Source: Nostoc sp. UHCC 0702 (GTDB taxonomy: Bacteria > Cyanobacteriota > Cyanobacteriia > Cyanobacteriales > Nostocaceae). Taken from it: a stretch of DNA of 64,000 bases. The stretch lies in assembly GCA_017164015.1 (NCBI GenBank), contig CP071065.1, positions 5,185,918 through 5,249,917 of the forward strand, in the 5' to 3' direction. Shown in pieces: positions 1 to 8,292 of the stretch. The notes beneath the pieces are model-generated. The model saw only the letters and a program-made list of their open reading frames with translations, did not search any database and was not told the DNA's origin. Position numbers and translations under genes: made by a program. Within the stretch, counting starts at the first letter, position 1. The number at the start of each line of letters is the position of its first letter.

Positions 1-368
1 TTAGAATACCGCTCCTCATCACCGTTAGTCGGATGCGGTGGAATAGGAATACTCTGTTGCCGTCTGGCTGCTTCAACACGTACTCGATAGGCTTTATCAA
101 CAAATCTGTCATAGTTGAAGCGAATTTTTTTCGAGAACCGTCCTGGAATGTCCTGGGCTTGGACAATATCCCCTCCCTTGTGATGAAAAAGAGGTGAACC
201 CAAAACTCCAGCAACAACGCTAGAAACAGTAAATAAACCAGCGCGACCTAGAAATAAGCGTCTGCTGCTGTTACTACCAAAGAAGCGTTTACTGGCTCCT
301 TTTGCGTTGGCTATTTGACCTGACTCATGCTTTTTGGAGCTTTGATTTGAACTGGGATCTGCTTGCAT
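1..368 (-). CDS. Tat-exported protein, N-terminal part (possible vanadium haloperoxidase family)
   Basis: Partial gene running off the window edge, so it is missing its C-terminal part. It starts with ATG at 368, preceded by a GGAG ribosome site. The first about 75 residues form a twin-arginine export signal: SRRLFLG followed by a hydrophobic stretch and an Ala-Gln-Ala-like cleavage region. The mature start has RFSKKIRFNYDRFVDKAYR and PPHPTNGDEERY. These segments resemble what I remember of the N-termini of cyanobacterial vanadium-dependent haloperoxidases (PAP2 superfamily), but the catalytic domain lies outside the window. The Tat signal is seen directly; the family is inferred. Confidence 0.6.
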   Translation of the reverse strand, partial: MQADPSSNQSSKKHESGQIANAKGASKRFFGSNSSRRLFLGRAGLFTVSSVVAGVLGSPLFHHKGGDIVQAQDIPGRFSKKIRFNYDRFVDKAYRVRVEAARRQQSIPIPPHPTNGDEERYS

Positions 369-501
369 TAGATGTTCTCCACTGAACAAAAAACAATACA
401 AAAATCCAGTCATGAGTAAATAGATGAGTAGCTTAAACCTAAAAAGACTTTGAGCCAAACACCTTTGGTATACCCATTACCAGAAAAAAGGCGCGCTCTA
501 A

Positions 502-762
502 ATGGCTGTGATGCTTTTGGTAGTTTTCATCGGTCTGATTGCACATTGCTGTGGCTCAAGCATCGCAGACTTGGCTAGCAAATTGCAATTGCTATCCTCA
601 AATGCTGAAAATGTCATAGTAGAGTACAGGAGCAAGGGCAGTTTACATGAATTCGCCAACAAAGTTATTGCAGCGATCGCACAGCTTAAATCACCTCTTT
701 ATAATACTACGGTAAGTTTATCGACTTATTGTATTTTAAGCGTTAGTCAGACTTTCTCATAA
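502..762 (+). CDS. Short open frame of unknown nature
   Basis: An 86-codon frame with a hydrophobic N-terminus (MAVMLLVVFIGLIAHCC) and a middle part with normal coding-like composition (SIADLASKLQLLSSNAENV). I do not recognise a family. It ends seven bases before the Hsp20 remnant, and the whole interval looks like rearranged debris. It could be a gene remnant rather than an expressed gene. Confidence 0.25.
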   Translation: MAVMLLVVFIGLIAHCCGSSIADLASKLQLLSSNAENVIVEYRSKGSLHEFANKVIAAIAQLKSPLYNTTVSLSTYCILSVSQTFS

Positions 763-768
763 ACAGCT

Positions 769-1306
769 ATGAAAATCAAGAGGTTGCCAACAATTTACAT
801 TTTGGGCTTAGGCAAAAACTGGCGTAGAGATGTAGAAATTATGCAACGGCAAACAAATCGATTATTCGATCAAATGCTGTTACCTCAACAGAGCGATCGC
901 CTTCGGGGGGACGTAGTCCATCGCGCCGACAGTATAGTATTTACACCTGCGGCTGAAATCCACGAGACTATCGATGCCTTTAAACTACGCATCGAATTGC
1001 CTGGGTTAGAAGCAGATGACTTGGATGTGATATCAAGTTCGGCTAATTACTTACGATCTAGTCGGTTTGCTTGGTAATAGGTAATACTCAAAACCAATTA
1101 CCAATTACCAATTTCCAATTACCGACCTCCACAGATATCATAAGTGTTTAAACGGACATGATATGAAAGTGTCCCCAGAAGCAGTTGAAATCAGTGGGGA
1201 ACGCAGATTTGAAGTCAATACTGAAGAAAAAGGCATTCGTCGCTCTGAGTTTCGCTATGGTAGCTTTGCGCGGATAATCCCTTTGTCTACACGTATTCAG
1301 AACGCA
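769..1306 (+). pseudogene. Hsp20/alpha-crystallin small heat-shock protein, interrupted and truncated
   Basis: Small heat-shock proteins are ATP-independent holdases. The first part (769-1029) carries an Hsp20 N-terminus (VEIMQRQTNRLFDQML) and the start of the alpha-crystallin domain (ELPGLEADDLDV). The domain resumes at 1166 (KVSPEAVEISGERR, then FRYGSFARIIPL). Removing 136 bp at 1030-1165 restores the frame as DLDV-KVSPEAV, so a MITE split the gene. The C-terminal beta strands and IXI tail are also missing: homology stops near 1306 after STRIQN and the frame runs into unrelated sequence. The extreme N-terminus looks altered too. Non-functional. Confidence 0.85.
1030..1165. mobile_element. 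MITE family A, copy 1 (inside hsp20)
   Basis: The left end reads ATATCAAGTTCGGCTAATTA. The right end, read inward on the other strand, is ATATCATGTCCGTTTAAACA, giving imperfect terminal inverted repeats of about 17 bp. The core has alternating GGTAATTGG/CCAATTACC-type repeats. Related copies lie at 9102-9271, 24898-25084 and (truncated) 24631-24739. No coding capacity. Confidence 0.8.
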
Positions 1307-1939
1307 AATCGAAGATTTGGGGAGAGGGTTTTCTTCAAAAAACCCTCTGGCTCTTTACGGACGATCGCCCCCCGATTGGGTTGAGTAGATAGGGTGATGT
1401 TGGGGGAGTGATCGCCTTGGGCAACGTCTTCTCCTTCAAAGACGAAGGACGCGAACGATGAACGCACTTGTGTTGCTGATTGATCCCTGTTGATATACGG
1501 GTTAATTGCTATCTTAACGGTGCTTTTCAACTAAAAATCTTTTGCTAGATGGTATGGCAAGTAGGGCAATTAAGCTTGCAACAACTAAATCTGGTTCTGG
1601 TACAGATTGAGTATTTGATGGTGTAAACACCGGGGCTAGTTGGGTTGTATCACTGATTGTCCCAGCAAAGCCGCCTATGCCAACCGAACCGATTCTACCG
1701 TCATAAGACCAAAAGCTTGTTGCTTGACTAGTAAAACCAGAAATTAACTGTCCAAGACTTGTAGAAAATTCCCAAGTATCTACGTCTGTAAAATTAAACG
1801 CTGGAACTGTGCTATTTCCTGACCACGATAATGAAAAATCAGTTACTTCGGTTTGTGAGATTATACCATCTGCATCTAAATCTTCTCCTTCAAAGCTACC
1901 GGTTACTAATCCCCCTTGCAACCAACCAGCTTGAGTAAA

Positions 1940-2040
1940 AGTGACGTACCTACACTTCCTGAGTACAGGTAAGTGTAGGCTTCTCAAAGACTCCTCTAAG
2001 AGGACATTGATTGAGCTTTAAGACCGTGCGCCCCACGGTT
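1940..2040 (-). ncRNA. Putative omegaRNA / right end of the IS605 element
   Basis: In IS605-family elements the guide RNA of TnpB is made from the 3' end of tnpB through the right end of the element. This interval contains the tnpB stop region, a small CCTCTTAGAGG-type stem-loop and the terminal 9-bp-stem hairpin, ending at the element boundary. The next bases (the interrupted gene) would act as guide. The position is inferred from the family; the exact ends cannot be read from sequence. Confidence 0.5.
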
Positions 2041-3183
2041 TTTTATGTTTATTGCCGCATTCAGATCCCTACACAAACTCACCTTACAATTAGGGCAATT
2101 GTGGGTTCTTTCTGATAGAGACTTTATTACCTTAGTGCCACAATTAGAACATTCCTGACTAGTGCCGTTTGGATTTACAGAGATCACTTTCAAACCAGCA
2201 TTTTCGGCTTTGTTTGAAAGTATCGAAATAAATTGACCCCACCCAGCATCATTGACACTTTTAGACAGTCTGGATTTAGCTAGTCCTTTGATATTTAGTT
2301 TTTCGACTGCAACAACGTCATACTTTTTGAGTAAGTCATTAGCCGTTTTGAAATGAAAGTCTTTTCGAGTATCGGCTACTTTTTTGTGTTGAATGCCTAA
2401 CTTTCTAATAGCTTTTTTCCGTCGGTTAGAACCTTTTTTTCTCCTAGAAACACGACGTTGCGCTGATTTTAATTTACGTTCAGCTTTACGTAAAAACTTT
2501 GGTGCAGCAATTCTTTCATCATCAGAAGTAACAATAAAATCTATTAGTCCTACGTCAATACCAACAATATTAATAATATCAAAATTAGGTTTAACAGTTG
2601 GAACTGTCTTATCCTCTAAACTCAAAGTCACATAGTAGCCATCGGCTTTTTTGGTGACAGATACAGTTTTGATATCAAAGCCGTCTGGTATTGGACGATG
2701 AATAATTACCTTGACAGATCCTATTTTGGACAGTGTTATTTGGTCGTTATTAATATACTCCTTTTTGAATTGTGGATAGGTAAATGTTTTATATTGTCCT
2801 TTGCCTTTGAATCTAGGTTTACCACTACGCTTTCCATTAGTATCTCCTTTTAGCCAACGGTCAAAAGCAATCTCAACTTTTTTAGGGACTTCCTGCAAAA
2901 CCTGAGAGTGAATGTCTTTGTACCAAGGGCGGTCTTTTTTTAGTTGGGTTAGCGTTGCTTGTTGACTAAATCTATTAGGCTTATTTTTTAGTTCTGGAAT
3001 GTGGCAAACAACTAGAGAACATCTATCAATAGAACAGCGATTTTGCTCATACCAGTCAAACCTTTGAGCAAGCTGATAATTGTACTGATGACGTAGCATA
3101 TCTAACGTTTTGTCAATCTTTTCTGCTTGCCATGCAGTTGGTTTTAATCGGTACTGATAGGATGTTCTCACTTGTTCGACCAA
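1996..3183 (-). CDS. tnpB: TnpB RNA-guided nuclease of IS200/IS605
   Basis: 395 residues, full family length. TnpB is the ancestor-type RuvC nuclease of Cas12 that cleaves DNA guided by the omegaRNA and promotes retention of the element. All three RuvC acidic residues are present: D210 in VGIDVGL, E294 in VAVEKLNIKGL and D373 in CRDLNAAINI. The zinc-ribbon cysteines are C345, C348, C363 and C366. The N-terminal helix-turn-helix-like segment (YRLKPTAWQAEKIDKTL) is typical. The gene is divergent from the tnpA remnant. No frameshift is seen, so it may still be active while tnpA is dead. Confidence 0.93.
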   Translation of the reverse strand: MVEQVRTSYQYRLKPTAWQAEKIDKTLDMLRHQYNYQLAQRFDWYEQNRCSIDRCSLVVCHIPELKNKPNRFSQQATLTQLKKDRPWYKDIHSQVLQEVPKKVEIAFDRWLKGDTNGKRSGKPRFKGKGQYKTFTYPQFKKEYINNDQITLSKIGSVKVIIHRPIPDGFDIKTVSVTKKADGYYVTLSLEDKTVPTVKPNFDIINIVGIDVGLIDFIVTSDDERIAAPKFLRKAERKLKSAQRRVSRRKKGSNRRKKAIRKLGIQHKKVADTRKDFHFKTANDLLKKYDVVAVEKLNIKGLAKSRLSKSVNDAGWGQFISILSNKAENAGLKVISVNPNGTSQECSNCGTKVIKSLSERTHNCPNCKVSLCRDLNAAINIKNRGAHGLKAQSMSS

Positions 3184-3235
3184 ATTAGTGTTACATTTTT
3201 AGTATACAGTGATTGAGATATAGTTGCAAAAAATT

Positions 3236-3648
3236 ATGAAAAATGATTTTGTTTCTAATGTTGGTCTGTTAGCGACCTGAAAGTACATTTAGTATTAGTT
3301 ACTAAATATCGGCGTAAAGCATTTACATCTGAGATGCTAAGTAGACTCAATGTTGTAATGCAAGAATTACTAGAAAAGTGGGATTGTAAGCTGGTAGAGT
3401 TTAATGGAGAGGAGGATCATGTACATTTGCTTTTCCAATATCATCCAGACGTTGAACTTAGCAAGTTAGTCAATAATCTCAAGTCTGTATCATCTAGAAA
3501 ACTCCGCCAAGAATTTGCAGAACATCTAGAAAGTTTTTATTGGAAAGACGTATTTTGGAGTGGTTCTTATTTTGTTGCTAGTTGTGGTGGAGTAACAGTC
3601 TCTACACTCAGAAAATATATTGAAGCGCAAGAATCCCCTACTGAATAA
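3236..3648 (+). pseudogene. tnpA: TnpA Y1 transposase (IS200 type), frameshifted
   Basis: TnpA is the single-stranded HUH/Y1 transposase that moves the element. The first codons from ATG 3236 read MKNDFVSN, then the frame ends at a TGA at 3278. The rest continues in another frame from about 3265 (SVSDLKVHLVLVTKYRRKAF) to 3648 and has no start codon of its own before residue-equivalent 25. The HUH motif (DHVHLLF) and the tyrosine region (GSYFVASCGGVT) are present. One missing base near 3260 explains the break. Not known to be programmed frameshifting in this family, so I call it inactive. Confidence 0.8.
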
Positions 3649-3667
3649 TTTGCTCGTTTTCTCCATG

Positions 3668-3758
3668 TTCTCCGACTAATGCCGACAGGCATTAGTCGGA
3701 GAACTGTCGTCAACTCACTCGCATTCATCCCACACTCCTAAGAGTGAGATGTGGGACT
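3668..3758. repeat. IS605 left-end hairpins
   Basis: Two palindromes follow tnpA: a long perfect stem (TTCTCCGACTAATGCC with a GACA loop, 3668-3703) and a subterminal hairpin with CCCACA/TGTGGG (3727-3757). The second matches the style of a solo hairpin at 35114-35145. Confidence 0.7.
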
Positions 3759-3898
3759 TCTGCTGTAAAAGTTAAAACTAACAGCCAAAGCGCTATGTTG
3801 ACCAAGAACATTGAATGCACCAATGATACTGGCGACTGCTAGGATTTTTTTCAATTGGTAAGCCATAAAATTTCTAAGTAAGGTTTGTGTTTGTTTAG

Positions 3899-4483
3899 CT
3901 AAATTTGAGCTTTAGTCTCACCAGCTTTTTTAGAGACAGCGATCCCACCGACTGCAAACAATAAACCTAGTAGGGAAGTGGGTTCGGGTATCGATGTAGA
4001 TGAAGAACTTACGATAATATTGGCAGCAGAATCTTGATAGGTGTATGTTCCTGCCCGTCCCACTTCACCCGTCAAGGTAATTTCCGAGCCGGAAATTCTT
4101 TCTAGAGTATATCTAGGAGCATCAAAAGCAATGCCAAAATCAACTACTAAATTCCAATTCGACTCAGAATCAAGCTCAAAATTGACATTTCGGGTTAAGC
4201 CACCACCTAAAATAGAGCCTGGATTCAAATTCAGGTCTAGATTGTTGACGGATAGCTCCCAATCGCTCAAAGTCCCGTCCTCTGAGTAAACGACAAATCC
4301 CGAATATTCGCTCTCTTCTGGCAAAAAGTTCGTAAGCAAAGGGTTAGCCTCGACTAAGGTAAAATCACCCGAAAAATCTTGTCTGGTTAGAATTGCTCCC
4401 AGCACGGGAGTAGCATGAAGTATGCTTGCAACTACCAAACCAATCAGGGCGACGTGAAGTTTGGGGAGTCGAACTTGATTCAT
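3899..4483 (-). CDS. PEP-CTERM sorting domain protein
   Basis: 194 residues. It has an N-terminal signal peptide (basic LPKLHVALIGLVVASIL, cleavage near ATPVLGA), a beta-rich extracellular middle domain without recognised catalytic motifs, and a C-terminal tripartite sorting signal: IPEPTSLLGLLFAVGGIAV followed by SKK. Proteins with this tail are exported and anchored or processed by exosortase EpsH/XrtA-type enzymes. It lies directly upstream of the split PEP-CTERM gene on the same strand (32 bp apart). The function of the mature domain is unknown. Confidence 0.88.
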   Translation of the reverse strand: MNQVRLPKLHVALIGLVVASILHATPVLGAILTRQDFSGDFTLVEANPLLTNFLPEESEYSGFVVYSEDGTLSDWELSVNNLDLNLNPGSILGGGLTRNVNFELDSESNWNLVVDFGIAFDAPRYTLERISGSEITLTGEVGRAGTYTYQDSAANIIVSSSSTSIPEPTSLLGLLFAVGGIAVSKKAGETKAQI

Positions 4484-5015
4484 GGAAAGGGAATGCTATC
4501 TAAAATTTCTGAAGAGATATTATCATATCAGTGGCAACTTAAAATACTGTCGCTATACGAGCGCACTCGCCCAAAGCAACGGCATTTTTCAGCGCTCCCC
4601 TAAACTGTTGAGGTTGAAATGGTTTTTGGGGGAGCGATCGCTGCTGGAGAAAGTTTAATATTGATGAGGGCAGTAATACGCGCATAGTTCCAGTGGTGCG
4701 ATCGCTCGTTCTGTGAAATGCCGTTGCATTAGTCAGCTTGCGTACAGGCAGTAGTCGCTAAGAGTGCGATCGCACGCTTTGGCAGGTGAGTATGCCATTC
4801 GTATTGCATCTGTAAGCCATTCCAACAATCTTTGTGAGTTCACAGTCAATTTCACAATCTTGAAAAATGCGATCGCACTCTTAGTGAGTCTGCTTCTCGC
4901 TGCCAATAGTCAGCTTGTGTATTAGCAGTTGTCCTGCAAGTGTGGCTACAGTAACCTAGTACCCTAGTACAGGTCGGCGGAAATAAACAGACCATATTGG
5001 TGGGAGAATAAGTAA
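4484..5015. other. Intergenic region rich in GCGATCGC sites
   Basis: 530 bp without a convincing gene. It contains at least five GCGATCGC or near-GCGATCGC palindromes and the loosely repeated phrase about 'cgatcgcac...agtcagcttg'. It looks like degraded coding or repeat sequence. No promoter or RNA gene recognised. Confidence 0.5.
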
Positions 5016-5534
5016 TCATGCTGTGACAATAGTCAAGGTCTTACTCATTTTAGTAACTGGGACAAACATCCCAGTTTTTAACTTATGAGGCGCTCTTTTG
5101 ATAGCAGTAAATCCTATACGCAAATAAAATCCTTCAGCATAAAGGCTAGCAGTAGTAAATACTTTATCTATACCTTGAGCGGTAGCTTCATCGCAAAAAT
5201 GTTGAACCAAGGCTCGCCCAATTCCTTTACCTTGATAACGAGGATGGACATAAAGCCCAATAAGTTCATCAACAGTGAAACTAGCAAATCCTGTGATCAC
5301 ATCACCCTCGACAGCAACGCAGAAAGTTTCGGCTTTCATACTCTTCAAGATATTAGAACCATCAGGCTTTTCACGAAAGTTGCGCCAAGCTAACAGTTCT
5401 TTGTGTGTATAAAAAGTTGCCGGAAGAGCTTTGATGGCAGCAATATGAATTGCACTCAGCACCCACGCATCCGTCTCTACAGCAGGTCGAAGAGATATTT
5501 CTTTAGCGTTCATAGTTTCAGGGCTGGCATTCAA
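5016..5534 (-). CDS. GNAT-family N-acetyltransferase
   Basis: 172 residues, the usual single-domain length. Acetyl-CoA-binding motif A is clear (LYVHPRYQGKGIGRALV, Q/RxxGxG/A type), followed by a motif B-like segment (SLYAEGFYLRIGF). The protein should transfer an acetyl group to an amine; the substrate cannot be told. The first eight codons contain a second Met (MNAKEISLRPA), which may be the true start. It stands alone between intergenic regions. Confidence 0.85.
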   Translation of the reverse strand: MNASPETMNAKEISLRPAVETDAWVLSAIHIAAIKALPATFYTHKELLAWRNFREKPDGSNILKSMKAETFCVAVEGDVITGFASFTVDELIGLYVHPRYQGKGIGRALVQHFCDEATAQGIDKVFTTASLYAEGFYLRIGFTAIKRAPHKLKTGMFVPVTKMSKTLTIVTA

Positions 5535-5929
5535 ATTACTGGCTTACTTGATTTTCTGATACCAGCATATCAATTTAGGCTATCACAGATTGTGCTTGCG
5601 ATCGCAACAGCTAAACAAGCCCTTGGTTGGGACTGGGAAACAAAAAGCAGCGCAGCAGATCTTTTACTGCTAACTGCTGAAATATAAACTACGGTAATCC
5701 TATCTCTAAATGTTATATTATCCCTTAATCACTCGTAACTCTATCGGCAAACCGTATATTATGGAATAAGCAATAGAATAACCAACCTCAAAAGGCAAAA
5801 ACAGAAAGAATCAAGCCATAGCTTTTGGTGTTTGTGGAATTTTGCTGTGCTTATTTGAATAGCTTGTCGAAGCTTGCTTATCAGCCAATTTACGAAGTTA
5901 GAAGTGCTTAGAAAGTGTAAGGAGTAAAA
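5535..5929. other. Intergenic region
   Basis: About 395 bp. A short plus-strand stretch (IATAKQALGWDWETKS, ending at 5687) has coding-like composition but no start or family I recognise. It could be the tail of a lost gene. Confidence 0.4.
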
Positions 5930-6403
5930 GTGATTAACACTATACGGATTAATGAAAACTTGACAACGACAGGACAAGTAATACCCCAACAGATTAAGCA
6001 AGCTATCCAAGAGGGTTTTAAGTCAGTTGTGAATTTGCGATCGCCTGATGAACTAGGATTTTTTAAGGATGAGCAAGAGGTAGTTGAAGCGTTGGGCTTA
6101 TATTATGTAAATGTTCCACTGAAGCTGGAAGCCCTGAATGAAGAGCTAATTACCAAAATCTTAACGACACTAGAACAAATTCCTAAACCAGCCGTAGTGC
6201 ATTGTGCAGCAGGTATGCGCTCAACTGGAATTGCACTATTGAGTATCGCTATCCAAGAGGGATTAACACCAGAGCAAACCTTAGCAAGAGCTAAAAATCT
6301 CGGCTTTGGTTTCTTGGAACACACTCATGTTAGTCCCAGGTTGAAGCAATTATTTGTGGATTACGTTAACAAACATGCCAAGCTAGCTGTAGCTACTCGC
6401 TGA
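5930..6403 (+). CDS. Protein tyrosine phosphatase-like protein (DSP / beta-lactamase hydrolase-like N-domain family)
   Basis: 157 residues with a GTG start preceded by a good AAGGAG site. The fold elements of the small DSP-PTPase family found as the N-terminal domain of beta-lactamase-hydrolase-like proteins are visible: opening strand INENLTTTGQ, then SVVNLRSPDE, then the catalytic loop VVHCAAGMRSTG with Cys and Arg four residues apart. Related proteins occur fused to, or near, persulfide dioxygenase and sulfide-handling genes. No such partner is seen here, so the substrate is unknown. Confidence 0.8.
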   Translation: MINTIRINENLTTTGQVIPQQIKQAIQEGFKSVVNLRSPDELGFFKDEQEVVEALGLYYVNVPLKLEALNEELITKILTTLEQIPKPAVVHCAAGMRSTGIALLSIAIQEGLTPEQTLARAKNLGFGFLEHTHVSPRLKQLFVDYVNKHAKLAVATR

Positions 6404-6410
6404 TTCAAGT

Positions 6411-6535
6411 GACGTACTCCACACACTCCCCAATCGCGGGTGAGTGTGGGCTTCTCAACGACTCTTCTATGAAGACATTAATTGAGCTTTAAGACCGTGC
6501 GCCCCACGGTTCTTGATGTTTATAGCCGCCTTCAG
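6411..6535 (-). mobile_element. Remnant right end of a second IS605 copy (tnpB tail plus omegaRNA region)
   Basis: Read on the minus strand it gives the last codons of the same TnpB (AINIKNRGAHGLKAQLMSS and stop), then the same downstream sequence, and a terminal hairpin with CCACACTC-type arms ending at the identical AGTGACGTAC boundary as the copy at 1940. Everything upstream of the last 19 codons of tnpB is gone, so it cannot encode a nuclease, but the omegaRNA part is largely intact. Confidence 0.85.
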
Positions 6536-6626
6536 CCCCAAGCGATGACGCATACTCCACGCGGTATAATGGTTACTCCAGTCAGTACAAATAGCAAGGC
6601 GATCGCACTGGTTCTAGAAGAGGAAA

Positions 6627-7730
6627 ATGCCAATGCCAGAAAAATCAGGACTGTTCACGCCAGTAAGGCTGGGTTCCCTTGACCTTCCCAACCGCATTAT
6701 CATGTCTCCGATGTCCCGTCTGCGGGCTACTACTGACTGTGTACCTACCCCCCTAATGGTCGAATACTACACTCAGCGAGTTTCTGCGGGACTGATCATT
6801 ACGGAAGGAACGCATCCGAGTCCGATGGGGCGGGGTTACACAACCTGTCCTGGCCTGCACAACGAGGAGCAGGTTGGAGGCTGGCGAAAAGTGACAGATG
6901 CAGTTCATGCTGCTGGAGGTCGGATATTTGTGCAACTGATGCACGCAGGACGGGTGTCGCACTCCTCCCTATTACCTAACCATGCCCGACCGATCGCACC
7001 TTCGGCTGTCCCGGTGGTGTCCGAAGAAGTTCACGTTTGGGACGGCAAAGTCCCTTTCGAGACACCCCGTCAGTTAAAGTTGGACGAAATACCCGAAATA
7101 GTAGAGGAGTACCGCAGATCTGCGGTACTCTCTATTGAAGCAGGTTTCGATGGCGTGGAACTTCATGCAGCAACTGGATACCTGCCGAACCAGTTCCAAG
7201 TCAGCAGCTCCAACCAACGCACGGATGCCTATGGTGGCACATTGGAAAATCGAACTCGGTTCACGCTCGAAGTGGTCAATGCTCTGTGTAGTGTCCGGGG
7301 AGCGGAGCGGATTGGGGTAAAGATCGCCCCCGGCTTTACAGTCAACGACACATTCGATGACAATCCTGTCGAAACTTATACCTATGTTGCAAAAGCACTC
7401 AGCCCACTGGGTTTGGCATACTTGCACGTCGGGTATGACCGAGGTTACGCCAGAGGAACTGCACCGAACTTCAACCCTATTGATCTCCTACGTCCCGTTT
7501 ACCAAGGAACACTGCTGGCTGTAGGTGGATTCGATCAACAACGGGGTGATGAAGCAATTACAAGCGGGCGGGCTGATGCCATAGTTTTCGGGCGACTGTT
7601 CATCTCTAACCCTGACTTAGTGGATCGGCTACGGCTCAATGCCCTCCTGACCGAAGGTGATGTCAGGGGGTTCTATGGTGGTAGTGAACATGGTTACACA
7701 GACTATCCAACCCTGTCGCAACTCCATTGA
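6627..7730 (+). CDS. Old Yellow Enzyme family FMN-dependent alkene reductase
   Basis: 367 residues, a full TIM-barrel OYE of the NemA/alkene reductase group, predicted to reduce activated C=C bonds (enals, enones, nitro-compounds) with NAD(P)H. FMN-site motifs are PNRIIMSPMSRLRA near the start, FVQLMHAGR near 105 and AVGGFD and AIVFGRLFISNPDL near the end. NQRTDAYGG at 196-204 is typical. Catalytic positions are H180 and Y185 in HAATGYL, but T183 stands where the family nearly always has Asn or His. The start may be codon 1 or Met3. The region just upstream is an IS605 remnant, so its native promoter may have been lost. Confidence 0.9.
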   Translation: MPMPEKSGLFTPVRLGSLDLPNRIIMSPMSRLRATTDCVPTPLMVEYYTQRVSAGLIITEGTHPSPMGRGYTTCPGLHNEEQVGGWRKVTDAVHAAGGRIFVQLMHAGRVSHSSLLPNHARPIAPSAVPVVSEEVHVWDGKVPFETPRQLKLDEIPEIVEEYRRSAVLSIEAGFDGVELHAATGYLPNQFQVSSSNQRTDAYGGTLENRTRFTLEVVNALCSVRGAERIGVKIAPGFTVNDTFDDNPVETYTYVAKALSPLGLAYLHVGYDRGYARGTAPNFNPIDLLRPVYQGTLLAVGGFDQQRGDEAITSGRADAIVFGRLFISNPDLVDRLRLNALLTEGDVRGFYGGSEHGYTDYPTLSQLH

Positions 7731-8292
7731 GCGGCATCACAACGCCTCAATATCCTTGTTACTGCCAACTTTGCGATAGTGTTCCTCAACTATAGGACTC
7801 ATATTTGATTTTTGAACAAAACTCAGTACACCTTTATTCCTTCTTCCCAGTCCCCAGTCCCCAGTCCCCAGTCCCTTACCTCTACGAGTGATTCAGAAAT
7901 CAAATCGGATTGCTATATAGCAATAACAGCGGCCTTCATCCACCGCTTTGTCCCCTCATCAGCGCCCTCACCCACGGAAATAATCGTGTTGCCCATCTCC
8001 GTAAAAATCGAACCCAAGAGTAATCGGCAACACGAATAACTCAATAACTACTAAAACTTTACCAAACTATACGATCACCAACTAATCGCACACCAGAGAC
8101 TTACACCCCACCTTCCGCACCCTAATTGTCACACATGAATAATCAATAGATACAGTCATTGACTGGTACAAAAGCGATCGCAATTTACCAGACGCTATTC
8201 AAAGGTAATGCTAGGGGTGTTCACTCCTAGCATCCATAAGTCAAAAGTAAAAACTTCAGAGACTTCTAAAAAAATATTCCATTGTAGTTTGA
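7731..8292. other. Intergenic region with STRR heptamers and a hairpin
   Basis: Holds a short CCCCAGT heptamer array (about 7848-7876) and a perfect hairpin, ATGCTAGG arms at 8209-8234, downstream of the metallothionein gene, which could act as its terminator although no T run follows. A minus-strand stretch (about 7917-8033) reads SIFTEMGNTIISVGEGADEG, a possible membrane protein remnant that I cannot identify. Confidence 0.5.

Larger units (their letters stand above)
1940..3764. mobile_element. IS200/IS605-family insertion sequence
   Basis: About 1.8 kb with divergent tnpA (plus strand, frameshifted) and tnpB (minus strand, intact). It has subterminal hairpins instead of inverted repeats, as typical of this family. 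The right end carries the palindrome CCTACACTT/AAGTGTAGG (1949-1979) and terminates at AGTGACGTAC. The left end carries a CCCACA/TGTGGG hairpin. The boundaries were set by restoring the reading frame of the split PEP-CTERM gene and by the shared right end at 6411. Confidence 0.85.
1514..3866 (-). pseudogene. PEP-CTERM exported protein, split by an IS200/IS605 insertion
   Basis: The N-terminal piece (3866 down to about 3765) encodes a signal peptide, MAYQLKKILAVASIIGAF, with an ALA-like cleavage site. The C-terminal piece (about 1939 down to 1514) has an acidic, probably Ca-binding motif (GEDLDADG) and a PEP-CTERM sorting tail (VPEPDLVVASLIALLAI) ending in a basic cluster. The IS at 1940-3764 lies exactly between them, and joining the pieces gives one continuous frame (SFNFY-FTQAGW). 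PEP-CTERM proteins are exported and processed by exosortase. The gene lies 32 bp downstream of another PEP-CTERM gene, so the two probably formed an operon. Confidence 0.85.

Noticed and set aside
1297..1530. 77-codon minus-strand frame after the Hsp20 remnant
   Set aside because: It overlaps the truncated heat-shock sequence antisense and ends in repeat-like text.
6482..6682. 66-codon frame upstream of the Old Yellow Enzyme
   Set aside because: It reads antisense through the IS605 tail and overlaps the real gene in another frame.
7812..8039. 75-codon frame with Pro-Ser-Gln repeats
   Set aside because: Its start is an STRR array; the rest matches nothing.
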